From Amycolatopsis acidiphila (GTDB lineage Bacteria; Actinomycetota; Actinomycetes; Mycobacteriales; Pseudonocardiaceae): DNA of 64,000 nt. The stretch covers positions 1,736,001-1,800,000 of the forward strand of contig NZ_CP090063.1 of assembly GCF_021391495.1 (NCBI RefSeq), in the 5' to 3' direction. A program made the translations under genes and the position numbers. How positions within the stretch are numbered: the first letter of the stretch is position 1; every line of letters begins with the position of its first letter. Positions 18,177 to 25,896 of the stretch are shown piece after piece. Under the pieces are notes generated by a model. It worked only from the letters and a program-made list of their open reading frames with translations. It was not told the DNA's origin and did not search any database.

Positions 18177-18306
18177 GGGGGCCAAAGGTAGCCGCTTCCG
18201 GCGGCGGCGCGGGTAGTGTGGCGGCCCGCACGTCCTGACCGCCCTGCCCGGACGACCCCGTACCCACAGCACACCCGGCCGGACGGGAGATGGCAGACTC
18301 CAGCCC

Positions 18307-18777
18307 GTGCGTGTCTACTTGGGATCCGACCATGCCGGTTTCGAGCTGAAGAACCACCTCGTGGCCCACCTGAAGGGCCAGGGGCATGAGGTCACCGACA
18401 TCGGACCGGCCGTCTACGACGCGGCCGACGACTACCCGGCCTTCTGCATCGAGACGGCCCGGCGCGTGGTGGCCGACGAGGGCAGCCTCGGCATCGTCGT
18501 CGGCGGCTCCGGCAACGGTGAGCAGATCGCCGCCAACAAGGTGCCCGGCGCCCGCGCGGCCCTGGCCTGGAAGCCGGAGATCGCGCAGCTGGCCCGCGAG
18601 CACAACTACGCCCAGCTGATCGGCATCGGCGCGCGGATGCACACGGCCGAAGAGGCCACCGCGATCGTCGACACCTTCCTGGCCACCCCGCCCTCGCCCG
18701 ACGAGCGGCACGCCCGCCGTGTGCGGCAGCTGCTGGACTACGAGCGCACCGGCACCCCGCCCGCGCTGCCCAGCTGA
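18307..18777 (+). CDS. rpiB: Ribose-5-phosphate isomerase B
   Basis: The 156-residue enzyme interconverts ribose-5-phosphate and ribulose-5-phosphate in the pentose phosphate pathway. RVYLGSDHAGFELK at the N-terminus and GIVVGGSGNGEQIAANKV near residues 61-78 are the RpiB signature; the second has Ser where enterobacterial RpiB has Cys, as in the mycobacterial type. The start is GTG. The stop overlaps the next gene in TGATG, so translation is coupled with the glycosylase, an order also seen in mycobacteria. Confidence 0.96.
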   Translation: MRVYLGSDHAGFELKNHLVAHLKGQGHEVTDIGPAVYDAADDYPAFCIETARRVVADEGSLGIVVGGSGNGEQIAANKVPGARAALAWKPEIAQLAREHNYAQLIGIGARMHTAEEATAIVDTFLATPPSPDERHARRVRQLLDYERTGTPPALPS

Positions 18778-19583
18778 TGCCCGAAGGCCACACCCTCCAC
18801 CGGCTCGCCCGGCTGCACCAGCGGCAGTACGCGGGCGTGCCGGTGGAGGTGACCAGCCCGCAGGGCAAGTTCACCGACGCGTCCGCTGTGGACGGTCAGG
18901 TGCTGGTCAAGGCCGAGGCGTACGGCAAGCACCTGTTCCACCACTACGACTCGGCCGGTTCGGTGCACGTCCACCTCGGCCTGTACGGCACGTTCACCGA
19001 GGCGAAGCTGCCGGTGCTGCCGCCCGTGGGCCAGGTCCGGATGCGGCTGGTCGGTGGTACACATTGGACGGACCTGCGCGGCCCGACCCGTTGTGAGCTA
19101 CTGACTCCGGACCAGGTCGACGCGATCAAGGCGCGGCTGGGCCCGGACCCGTTGCGCCGTGACGCCAAGCCGGAACAGGCGTTCGAGCGGATCTCCTCGT
19201 CACGCACCTCGCTGGCCGCGTTGCTGATGGACCAGTCCGTCGTCGCCGGTGTGGGCAACGTCTACCGAGCGGAGCTGTTGTTCCGCCACGGCATCGCGCC
19301 CATGCTGCCCGGCCGGTCACTGGACGCGGTGCGGTGGAAGGAGATGTGGGCGGACCTGGTGACGCTGATGCGGCACGGGGTGCGCGTGGGGCGCATCGAC
19401 ACGGTCGCCGACGAGCACCTGCCCCATGTCATGGGCCGCGCGCCGCGCGAGGACAGGCACGGCGGCGAGGTGTACGTCTACCGCCGCACCGGTCAGCCCT
19501 GCCTCGTCTGCGGCACGCCGGTCGCGCACAAGGAACTGGCAGGCCGGAACCTGTACTGGTGCCCGGTCTGCCAGCCCGAGTGA
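18777..19583 (+). CDS. nei: Fpg/Nei family DNA glycosylase (endonuclease VIII type)
   Basis: The 268-residue base-excision repair enzyme begins MPEGHTLHR, placing the catalytic Pro2 and Glu3. The helix-two-turn-helix is within residues 140-190 (LLMDQSVVAGVGNVYRAE), and the C-terminus carries a C-x2-C-x16-C-x2-C zinc finger (CLVC to CPVC) with Arg in GRNLYW for lesion binding. PEGH rather than PELP points to Nei over Fpg. It removes oxidised bases and nicks the strand. Confidence 0.95.
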   Translation: MPEGHTLHRLARLHQRQYAGVPVEVTSPQGKFTDASAVDGQVLVKAEAYGKHLFHHYDSAGSVHVHLGLYGTFTEAKLPVLPPVGQVRMRLVGGTHWTDLRGPTRCELLTPDQVDAIKARLGPDPLRRDAKPEQAFERISSSRTSLAALLMDQSVVAGVGNVYRAELLFRHGIAPMLPGRSLDAVRWKEMWADLVTLMRHGVRVGRIDTVADEHLPHVMGRAPREDRHGGEVYVYRRTGQPCLVCGTPVAHKELAGRNLYWCPVCQPE

Positions 19584-19593
19584 GCGGTCCGCG

Positions 19594-20433
19594 TCAGAAG
19601 TCGAAGCCCCCGCCGCCGAAATCGCCACCGCCGAAGTCCCCACCACCGAAGTCCCCACCACCGAAGTCTCCGCCGCCGTAGTCGCCGCCACCGTCGAAGT
19701 CGCTACCGGCATCCCCGCCGTCGCCGCCGTCTCCCGCGTCCCCGCCGTCTCCGGCATCCCCGCCGTCGGCCACCGCGTCCTCCTGGCCGGCGTCGTAGCC
19801 GGACTCCCACGCGGCGGCGCTGGCGATGCCGCCCATCCCGGAGAACATCGTGCTGAACAGCAGGACCGAGCCCAGGCCCCACGCGCCGGCGACCAGCGCG
19901 GGCTTCCACCACGGCTCGCTGTACCAGCCCTGCGGGACCGGCCGTCCGGCGACGCGGCCGCCGGGGTAGTAATAGGGCGTGTTCGAACCCGGGTCCGGCG
20001 AGGCCTCGTAGCTCTGGCCCTCGACGTCGACCTTCCGGTGCTCGCTGACCTTCCCGGCACGCTCGCGCTCGGCCTCTTCGGGCAGCTGTGGGCCCGGGTC
20101 GATGCCCATCGCCGTGCGCGCCGCGCGGACGTAGTACAGACCTTCGAGCGCCGTCTCCTTCACCAGCTTCGCCTGCTCGACCGTGCGCGCCTGCTCCAGC
20201 TGCGAGCCGGCGGCGTTGTAGCGCTCGGACGCGTCGGCCATCGCCTGCTGCGAGGCGGTGTCGGTACCGGTCAGGTTGAGCACCTGGCCGCCGAGCCGCT
20301 CGACCAGCCGGCGTGCGTCCGCCTTCGCGTCGTCCAGCTGGTTCTGCCGGTTGCGCGCCTGGTTCTTGGCGAAGTACGACACGCCGGCGATGATGACGAG
20401 AAGGAGCACGATCAGGGTGATCGCGGTGCCCAT
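19594..20433 (-). CDS. Membrane-anchored protein with Gly/Asp-rich repeat tail (DUF1542-like)
   Basis: The 279-residue product starts with one membrane helix at residues 4-21 (AITLIVLLLVIIAGVSYF). A helical, charged domain to about residue 110 follows, then a Pro/Tyr-rich linker and a second hydrophobic stretch near 180-205 (PALVAGAWGLGSVLLFSTMF). The tail has short DGGDAG repeats followed by five GGGDF-type pentapeptides. The N-terminal helical part resembles actinobacterial DUF1542 proteins. It is a surface or membrane protein of unknown function, with the repeat tail probably outside the folded core. Confidence 0.8.
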   Translation of the reverse strand: MGTAITLIVLLLVIIAGVSYFAKNQARNRQNQLDDAKADARRLVERLGGQVLNLTGTDTASQQAMADASERYNAAGSQLEQARTVEQAKLVKETALEGLYYVRAARTAMGIDPGPQLPEEAERERAGKVSEHRKVDVEGQSYEASPDPGSNTPYYYPGGRVAGRPVPQGWYSEPWWKPALVAGAWGLGSVLLFSTMFSGMGGIASAAAWESGYDAGQEDAVADGGDAGDGGDAGDGGDGGDAGSDFDGGGDYGGGDFGGGDFGGGDFGGGDFGGGGFDF

Positions 20434-20525
20434 GGTTCACTCCCACGAGTTCGGTGTCTTGAACCGGACAACGCGGACAGTACGCCCCGAGTTCCCGGAG
20501 CATCGTCACAGCCCTCGACGAAAAC

Positions 20526-20539
20526 TAGAACACGTTATA
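20526..20539. promoter_or_regulatory. KstR-type operator TAGAACACGTTATA
   Basis: The 14-mer fits every fixed position of the KstR steroid-regulon consensus TNNAACNNGTTNNA. It ends 11 bases before the ATG of the LLM oxidoreductase, so a bound TetR-type repressor would block the promoter or leader. There is no clear ribosome-binding site in the gap, suggesting a leaderless transcript. A single 14-mer match can arise by chance. Confidence 0.6.
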
Positions 20540-20550
20540 GTCTCGCGGAT

Positions 20551-21420
20551 ATGAAGTTCAGTCTCTCGGTCGCCATGAACCCGCTCGAGCAGTTCACCGA
20601 ACTGGCCCGCACGGCCGAGGAGTGCAGCTTCTCCTCGATCGTGCTGCCCGATTCGCTCTTCTACTCCGAGTCGGTCTCGGCGGAGTACCCGTACACGCCG
20701 GACGGCAGCCGGTTCTGGAACGCCGAGACCCCGTGGGCGGACCCGCTCGTCGCGGTCGCGTCGATGGGCGCGGTGACGAGCGAGATCGGCTTCTACACCT
20801 CGGTCATCAAGCTCGGCTCGCGCAACCCGGTGCTGCTCGCGCGCCAGGTCGGCTCGGTCGCGGTGCTCACGAGCAACCGGTTCGGCCTCGGCCTCGGCGT
20901 CGGCTGGTCCCCGGAGGAGTTCGAGTGGTGCGGCGCGCCGTATGCCCAGCGGGGCAAGCGGGTCGACGAAGCCATCGAGGTGCTGCGGCTGATCCTGGAC
21001 GGCGGGATGGTCGAGTACCACGGCAAGTTCTTCGACTTCGACAAACTGCAGATGAGCCCGGCGCCGTCGAAGCGGGTGCCGTTCTACATCGGCGGGCACA
21101 CCGAGGTCGCGCTGCGCCGGGCGGCGCGGGTGGCGGACGGCTGGTCCAGCGCGATGATGAAGTTCGACGACCTGCGCGACACCATCGACCGGCTGGCCGC
21201 GCTGCGGGCGGAGCACGGGAGGGCGGACGTGCCGTTCGAGATCCAGGCGGTGTGCATCGACCGCTTCGGCGTCGACGGGTACCGCGAGCAGGCGGAGATC
21301 GGCGTGACCGACATCGTGACGCAGCCGTGGGTGTTCGACGGTGTCGGCTTCGGTGATCCGATCGGGCCGAAGAAGGATGCCATCAGGAAGTTCGCCGACG
21401 AGATCATCGCGAAGGTGTAG
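20551..21420 (+). CDS. LLM-class F420-dependent oxidoreductase
   Basis: The 289-residue TIM-barrel protein has luciferase-like family hallmarks: MKFSLSVAMNPLEQF at the N-terminus, GFYTSVIKLGSRNPVLLARQ near residue 80, GLGLGVGWSPEEFEW near 110-125, and VPFYIGGHTEVALRRAAR near 170-190. Such enzymes transfer hydride with F420 (or FMN). The substrate is unknown, but the KstR-type box just upstream and the SnoaL/ketosteroid-isomerase-like partner gene 2 bases downstream suggest a role in steroid or terpenoid breakdown. Confidence 0.88.
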   Translation: MKFSLSVAMNPLEQFTELARTAEECSFSSIVLPDSLFYSESVSAEYPYTPDGSRFWNAETPWADPLVAVASMGAVTSEIGFYTSVIKLGSRNPVLLARQVGSVAVLTSNRFGLGLGVGWSPEEFEWCGAPYAQRGKRVDEAIEVLRLILDGGMVEYHGKFFDFDKLQMSPAPSKRVPFYIGGHTEVALRRAARVADGWSSAMMKFDDLRDTIDRLAALRAEHGRADVPFEIQAVCIDRFGVDGYREQAEIGVTDIVTQPWVFDGVGFGDPIGPKKDAIRKFADEIIAKV

Positions 21421-21422
21421 CC

Positions 21423-21866
21423 ATGAGCATCGAGGTTTGTTGGGACACGGCTGCGGAGCAGCCGCCCGCGCGGCTGGCGGCGTGGCGCTCCATGAACGCC
21501 GTCGTCCGCGGTGCGAAGGACGAGTGGGTCTCGCTGTTCGCGCCGGACGGAGTGGTCGAGGATCCGGTCGGCCCGTCGATGTTCGACCCCGACGGCGCGG
21601 GCCATCACGGGCACGACGGCATCAGCGCGTTCTGGGACCTCACGATCGCGAAGGTGGAGCGGTTCGAGTTCGCCATCCGCGACTCGTTCGCGGCGGGCAG
21701 CGAGGTCGCGAACTACGGCACCATCACGACGTTCCTGCCGGGTGGGTATCGCGTGGACACCGATGGCGTGTTCGTCTACCGCGTGAACGAAGCCGGCCTG
21801 GTGACGTCGATGCGGGCATTCTGGGAGACGGAGCGCGCGATGGCCACGGCGCGCCCGGTGGAGTAA
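21423..21866 (+). CDS. SnoaL/NTF2-like protein (ketosteroid-isomerase fold)
   Basis: The 147-residue protein has the cone-shaped NTF2-like pattern: an N-terminal helix with WRSMNAVVRGAKDEWVSLF, the strand FAPDGVVEDPVG with an Asp at the usual active-site position, then GHDGISAFWDLTI. These proteins act as isomerases, cyclases or hydroxylases, or only bind ligands. It follows the LLM oxidoreductase stop by 2 bases, so both are one operon under the KstR-type box. Confidence 0.85.
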   Translation: MSIEVCWDTAAEQPPARLAAWRSMNAVVRGAKDEWVSLFAPDGVVEDPVGPSMFDPDGAGHHGHDGISAFWDLTIAKVERFEFAIRDSFAAGSEVANYGTITTFLPGGYRVDTDGVFVYRVNEAGLVTSMRAFWETERAMATARPVE

Positions 21867-21951
21867 ACATCGCGCGCACGTGCGTAAGCGGCGTGTTACC
21901 CGCCGGTGTGGCTGGGTTGATCGGGTGCCGGTTTTGCCGATCATGCCGCGC

Positions 21952-22158
21952 ATGCATGGCGACGTGTCCCTCGGCTCGTGCTGGGGGTGGCTTCCCGACA
22001 GCGACGCCGCGTCGACCCACTGGGTCCCGCCGGCGCGCGACTACCACCCGCGCACGGGCCTGCGCGCCCGCTGCGGGCGGCGGTGCATCCCGTCCGAGCG
22101 GACGCATCACTGGCGAAAGCTGCCTCGCTGCGCGGAATGCGTGGCGACGCTGGACTGA
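21952..22158 (+). CDS. Small cysteine-rich protein, putative zinc ribbon
   Basis: A 68-residue product starts at ATG 21952; ATG at 21943 is an alternative. HWVPPARDYHPRTG is followed by CGRRC and RCAEC, a pattern common in small actinobacterial zinc-binding proteins. The ribosome-binding site is weak and no homologue is recognised, so it is only a probable gene. It ends 11 bases from the convergent VOC gene. Confidence 0.45.
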   Translation: MHGDVSLGSCWGWLPDSDAASTHWVPPARDYHPRTGLRARCGRRCIPSERTHHWRKLPRCAECVATLD

Positions 22159-22169
22159 TCTGGTGCGGC

Positions 22170-22649
22170 TCAGCCTTCGGATGCCTTCTCGAGCGCGGCG
22201 ATGTCGAGTTTCTTCATCGACAACATCGCCTTGGTGGCACGCGCGGCCTTGGCGGAGTCGGCGTCGCTGAGCAACTCGGTCAGCCTGGTCGGGACGACCT
22301 GCCAGGACAGGCCGAACTTGTCCTTGAGCCACCCGCACTGGGATTCCTGACCGCCGTCCGCGGTGAGCGTTCCCCAGTAGTAGTCGACTTCTTCCTGGTT
22401 CTCGCAGGGGATCTGGAAGGAGATGGCCTCGTCGAACTTGAACTCGGGGCCGCCGTTGATCGCCACGAACTTCTGCCCGTGCAGCTCGAACTCGACGGTG
22501 ATGACCGCCCCGGCCGGCCCCGGCCCCGCTTCGGTGTACCGCGCTGTCCGCCCCATCTTGGAGTCCTTGAAGACGCTGGTGTAGAAGCGCGCGGCCTCCT
22601 CCCCGTTGCCGTCGAACCACAGAGAGGTGATGAACGCCTTGTCGGTCAT
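22170..22649 (-). CDS. VOC superfamily, PhnB-like protein
   Basis: The 159-residue protein has the PhnB (3-demethylubiquinone methyltransferase-like) arrangement: SLWFDGNGEEAARFYTSVF at residues 9-27, FVAINGGPEFKFDEAISF near 66-83, CENQEEVDYYWGTLT, and CGWLKDKFGLSWQVVP near 105-120. These dimeric vicinal-oxygen-chelate proteins are widespread, but their substrates are mostly unknown. It begins with ATG after GAGGA. Its upstream region borders the integration site of the mobile element. Confidence 0.9.
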   Translation of the reverse strand: MTDKAFITSLWFDGNGEEAARFYTSVFKDSKMGRTARYTEAGPGPAGAVITVEFELHGQKFVAINGGPEFKFDEAISFQIPCENQEEVDYYWGTLTADGGQESQCGWLKDKFGLSWQVVPTRLTELLSDADSAKAARATKAMLSMKKLDIAALEKASEG

Positions 22650-22771
22650 GGGTCCTCCTCGCGTTTGATGCGGTACGCCAGTGTGGACCTGCGCGGCGAG
22701 GGAAACTCATCGGCGCGGTGTTACCCGTGATCAGGATCGCCGCTCGTGTTGTGCTGTTGACCTGCGGTTAC

Positions 22772-22820
22772 GTACTGGAGCGGGCGACGGGAATCGAACC
22801 CGCGTAGCCAGTTTGGAAGA
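22772..22820. other. attL, left attachment site (tRNA-Gly 3' fragment)
   Basis: These 49 bases are identical to 34399-34447. They contain the tRNA-Gly 3' half from the anticodon loop to the CCA end. Beyond the core, the chromosomal flank at 22733-22771 still matches the inner flank of attR with five differences. Confidence 0.95.
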
Positions 22821-23440
22821 TTTCAAGATCGGATAGTTTCACGTCGCTGACCTGCTTCTTCCGGTGTCCTGCGTGCCCTGGCTTGACCGCTGTTGACCGC
22901 CACCAATGGCACGTATCTGGCACGCAGCCGGGCACCGCCCATACCCCTCCCAACTCCCCGACACGAAGCCAAGAACGCGGCCGGTGGTGCCGGGTCAAGG
23001 CACGCTTTCCAGCCTTGACGCGGTGCTACCGGCCGTTGTCACGATCGGCTGGCGGGGCGGTGCCCGGTGACCAACTCGTTACGCCACGTTCGGTAATGCT
23101 TCTCTGGCCGACAGCGACATCAATGGACATGAGCGATGTTCGCTTCGCTGCTGGGGATGCTGCCTGCGCCGCGCCGGGCCGTGATGGCTTGGGTACTGGC
23201 GCGCCGCCGTCGGCTGCGCTGCCGGGCCCAGCGCCTGAGCGGTGCCACGCGGCTCGGCGGGCGGAGCGGAGCGGCAGCTCGCCGTAAGCCGCGCCTAAGT
23301 CTCGCCCGTCGCTGAGGTAACGGGCCACGCGCGCCGCCGACGGCGGCGCGCCTTGATCCCATAGAGGGGAATTCGGCAGTGACACGTCGACCGCAATTTG
23401 CAGCAGCGTGGTCCTCTGTCCTGGTAGTAGGCTCTCGGCC
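22821..23440. other. Left end of the AICE, non-coding
   Basis: No gene is supported here. It holds two TGGCAC direct repeats, two TTGACCGC words just before them, and near the ATPase gene a perfect 11-bp inverted repeat with a single central A (23329-23351, GCGCGCCGCCG and complement). That hairpin could be a terminator, a single-strand origin or an insulator. A minus-strand open frame at 23026-23442 has no homology-like features. Confidence 0.6.
22907..22923. repeat. Paired TGGCAC direct repeats, candidate integrase arm sites (left)
   Basis: TGGCAC occurs at 22907 and 22918, an 11-bp spacing close to one helical turn, 87 bases inside attL. The same word with the same 11-bp spacing and orientation occurs inside attR. 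Arm-type sites of tyrosine integrases have this arrangement. Confidence 0.5.
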
Positions 23441-24895
23441 ATGACAAATCCGCAGAAGAACCGAAAAGCGCGACGACCGACTAGTCGTGCAACCCATTCG
23501 CGGCCACTTGCGAACGAGTTGCATTTGATCCGAAAAATCTACGTTGAGCAGTTATTTGGTAAGTATACTTACCACATCGAAGCTCGTGATCCAAAGTCTT
23601 CGAATGTCGCCCCACAGTTGATGCTCTTGTATGGGGGCAATGGGTCGGGTAAAACGACCATTCTTAAGATCCTCTGGAACCTATTCTCCCCTTCGCCCCG
23701 TAATGATCACCGGTCGAACCTAATAAAGACGCCGTTTCGTCGTGTCGTTGTCACCCTTGGAAATGGCGAAGAGGTGCAAGCGACGAAGACGGAGGGGCTT
23801 GTCGGGCCGCTAACTGTTAGTGTTCGACGCGGAGAAGAAGAACTTCTCGAGGTGGAGTACCCGTCGAGGCCTCGTGACGTCCCAATTGAGGTCTATCGTA
23901 GGATTCGCAATGAATACGCTCGTCAGGGCGTCGACTTGAATGATATTCCGCCGCGAGAACTTGGCTCATATGTAACCCTTGATGATTCGGGAAATAGTGA
24001 TCCGTACATAGAGTATCTTGAATCGATGGGATATGTTCCAGTACTCCTTGCGGACGATCGTAAGATGCATTTGGACAGTAGTGAGTCTCGGAGTTCGAAG
24101 AATCGATATATTAGATATGGCGACAATGAATCTTTCGAGGAAGAGAAAGAGGAGTCGCAACTTGCGGTGCATGTCGAGACTGCAGTACGTCGCGCTTATA
24201 ATTGGCTTCGGCAAGCGGTGTTAGCCGCATCGGAGGCGGGATCTGAGAGCGTGGAAGACGTCTACCTGCAGGTCTTGTCGCGGCTATCAAATACCGGAGA
24301 CTCGGGCTCGAACACCACTCTTGACGAATTACGTAAGCGTATTATTCAGCTTGAAGAGCGAGCTCGACAATTTACCGAGTTTGGTATATTTCCTGGTTTC
24401 GATTCCCAGCCGTACTCTAAGTTATTGCGAGGTGTTAACTCGACGCGGGCAGACGCGGTCATCAGCGTTTTGGAGCCTTATGTTAGTTCGCAAGATGCCC
24501 GGCTTGATCAGTTGCAACCCCTCCAAGAGATCCTGCGTTCGTTTGTCGTCAGCGTTAATCAGTATCTTGTCGATAAAGAAATACGGTTCACGCTCCAGGG
24601 TGGTTTGGTGATCTCTGGGGCTACTGGGCGTTTGCGACCAAACCAGTTGTCATCCGGCGAGCGGCAACTCCTATTGCTGGTTTGTAATGCGCTACTGGCT
24701 CGAAATAACACTGGTCTTTTTCTGGTGGATGAGCCAGAATTAAGTCTCAATGCTGGTTGGCAACGCAAGATAGTCGGCACCCTGCTGGATCTTGCTCAGG
24801 GCTCGAATGTGCAATTCGTGATGGCGACTCACTCTATCGAAATAATCACACGGCATCGACGTTCTTTAGCGCCACTAGGAGGTGACGATGAGTGA
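23441..24895 (+). CDS. ariA: ABC-type ATPase, AriA-like subunit of a PARIS-like defence system
   Basis: The 484-residue protein has a complete ABC/SMC-type nucleotide site: Walker A YGGNGSGKTTIL at residues 64-75, signature LSSGERQ at 403-409, Walker B GLFLVDEPELSLN at 425-437, and H-loop ATHSIE at 462-467. The long helical insertion between Walker A and signature is typical of AAA_15/AAA_21 defence ATPases. The partner gene, overlapping by 8 bases, encodes a DUF4435/TOPRIM protein, which is the AriA-AriB layout of PARIS. There AriA oligomerises, senses phage anti-restriction proteins and releases AriB. Base composition is far more AT-rich than the neighbours (23 G/C in the 60 bases from 24061), marking recent acquisition. 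An OLD- or Gabija-related split pair is the main alternative. Confidence 0.78.
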   Translation: MTNPQKNRKARRPTSRATHSRPLANELHLIRKIYVEQLFGKYTYHIEARDPKSSNVAPQLMLLYGGNGSGKTTILKILWNLFSPSPRNDHRSNLIKTPFRRVVVTLGNGEEVQATKTEGLVGPLTVSVRRGEEELLEVEYPSRPRDVPIEVYRRIRNEYARQGVDLNDIPPRELGSYVTLDDSGNSDPYIEYLESMGYVPVLLADDRKMHLDSSESRSSKNRYIRYGDNESFEEEKEESQLAVHVETAVRRAYNWLRQAVLAASEAGSESVEDVYLQVLSRLSNTGDSGSNTTLDELRKRIIQLEERARQFTEFGIFPGFDSQPYSKLLRGVNSTRADAVISVLEPYVSSQDARLDQLQPLQEILRSFVVSVNQYLVDKEIRFTLQGGLVISGATGRLRPNQLSSGERQLLLLVCNALLARNNTGLFLVDEPELSLNAGWQRKIVGTLLDLAQGSNVQFVMATHSIEIITRHRRSLAPLGGDDE

Positions 24896-25814
24896 TGGAA
24901 CAAGACGTCAAATTGATGAGATCTTAACCTTGCTTGAGCTCGATTCAACGTACCACGAAATCATCGTCGAGGGTCGTCAAGATGTAGGGATTGTCCTTGT
25001 CGCGCTCGCTGAATCTGACGGGCAGGCCGAGGTAAGCGTCTTTGCGGTTGACGATAGGCTCGATGTTCCATCAAGTGAGTTTAGCGGGGTTGTTGGTGAG
25101 AGTGTTGGGGCTCGGGGGCGAGTACTGGCGGCGGCCAGGCAAGTCTCCGAAGCTGGGAACTTTGCAAACATCACATTCATAGCTGATGCTGATTTTGGCC
25201 ATGTAGATGACACCTTGCCTTCCTATGAATGTCTTCTATTTACCGATTATAGCTCCATCGAATTGTATTGTTTCGAAGAGAGAGTTTTGACGAAGTTCTT
25301 TCTTGTCGGCCTGCGGGCGACCTTTGAGATTCAATTTGAAGAACTTTCTCGGGCTCTTCTAAATCCGCTCGTCCTGATATTTCTCTGCAGATGGGCATTG
25401 ATCGACTCGCGGATAGATACGGGCCTCGTTTCGGCGTTAAAAAAGCGATGCTCGCTTCGTGGCGGCGTAGTTGATGTAGACGTAAAGGGTCTGTTGAGAG
25501 ATGCGGTTCAACGGGATGGCCCTGGCAGGATTCATCAACGAGTAGGAGAGTTGTCGGAAAAGGTTTCAGCCAGGTTCAGCTCCTTGTCAGGCGACTTGCG
25601 GCAATATGTTAGAGGGCACGACTTTGTTGAGTTGTTCGTCTACTATTCGAGCGCTCGCTGGCCTGAACTGTTTCGCAACGACCGAGCTGGCTTCCGCAAG
25701 GCGGAGATAACTGCGATAGCACTACTTCTTACGCTCGAGAAAGCTGATCTTCTTCGACACGAAATGTTCGTTCGGCTACTCGATCGCGTTGGGCGCAAGG
25801 ATGAAGCAGCTTGA
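24888..25814 (+). CDS. ariB: DUF4435/TOPRIM protein, AriB-like effector of a PARIS-like system
   Basis: The 308-residue protein has the DUF4435 TOPRIM pattern: IIVEGRQDVG with Glu28, FIADADFG at residues 97-104, and LLFTDYSSIELY at 116-127. The Glu plus two Asp positions match the TOPRIM nuclease active site. In characterised PARIS systems AriB is a nuclease toxin that cleaves host tRNA after phage triggering; extending that here is inference. ATG at 24888 is chosen because AGGAGG lies 5 bases upstream; it overlaps the ATPase stop by 8 bases, so expression is coupled. Low G+C content matches the ATPase gene and differs from all other genes in the window. Confidence 0.75.
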   Translation: MSDGTRRQIDEILTLLELDSTYHEIIVEGRQDVGIVLVALAESDGQAEVSVFAVDDRLDVPSSEFSGVVGESVGARGRVLAAARQVSEAGNFANITFIADADFGHVDDTLPSYECLLFTDYSSIELYCFEERVLTKFFLVGLRATFEIQFEELSRALLNPLVLIFLCRWALIDSRIDTGLVSALKKRCSLRGGVVDVDVKGLLRDAVQRDGPGRIHQRVGELSEKVSARFSSLSGDLRQYVRGHDFVELFVYYSSARWPELFRNDRAGFRKAEITAIALLLTLEKADLLRHEMFVRLLDRVGRKDEAA

Positions 25815-25884
25815 CGAGCGACACTCGGTGTCGCTGAGAAATGTAGTCGGTCCGCGGTTAGGCTTTCCTGCTCGTGTCCCCTGC

Positions 25885-25890
25885 TAACCT
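25885..25890 (+). promoter_or_regulatory. -10 box of a probable leaderless transcript
   Basis: TAACCT lies 6 bases before the ATG of the XRE regulator gene, so transcription should begin at or next to the start codon. No ribosome-binding site is present, consistent with a leaderless mRNA. A -35 box is not clear. Confidence 0.55.
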
Positions 25891-25896
25891 GGGCTT

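Noticed and set aside
22768..22998. Minus-strand open frame over attL ending in GSIPVARSST
   Set aside because: The C-terminus is a translation of the tRNA-Gly fragment, a common artefact; there is no ribosome-binding site.
23026..23442. Minus-strand open frame divergent from the ATPase gene
   Set aside because: Composition is dominated by Ala, Pro, Arg and Ser from GC-rich DNA, with no motif, and it crosses a perfect hairpin.
24888..25814. Reading the TOPRIM gene as a RecR/primase-type housekeeping protein
   Set aside because: The TDYSSIELY segment and coupling to an ABC-type ATPase fit DUF4435 defence effectors, and the AT-rich composition speaks against a core gene.
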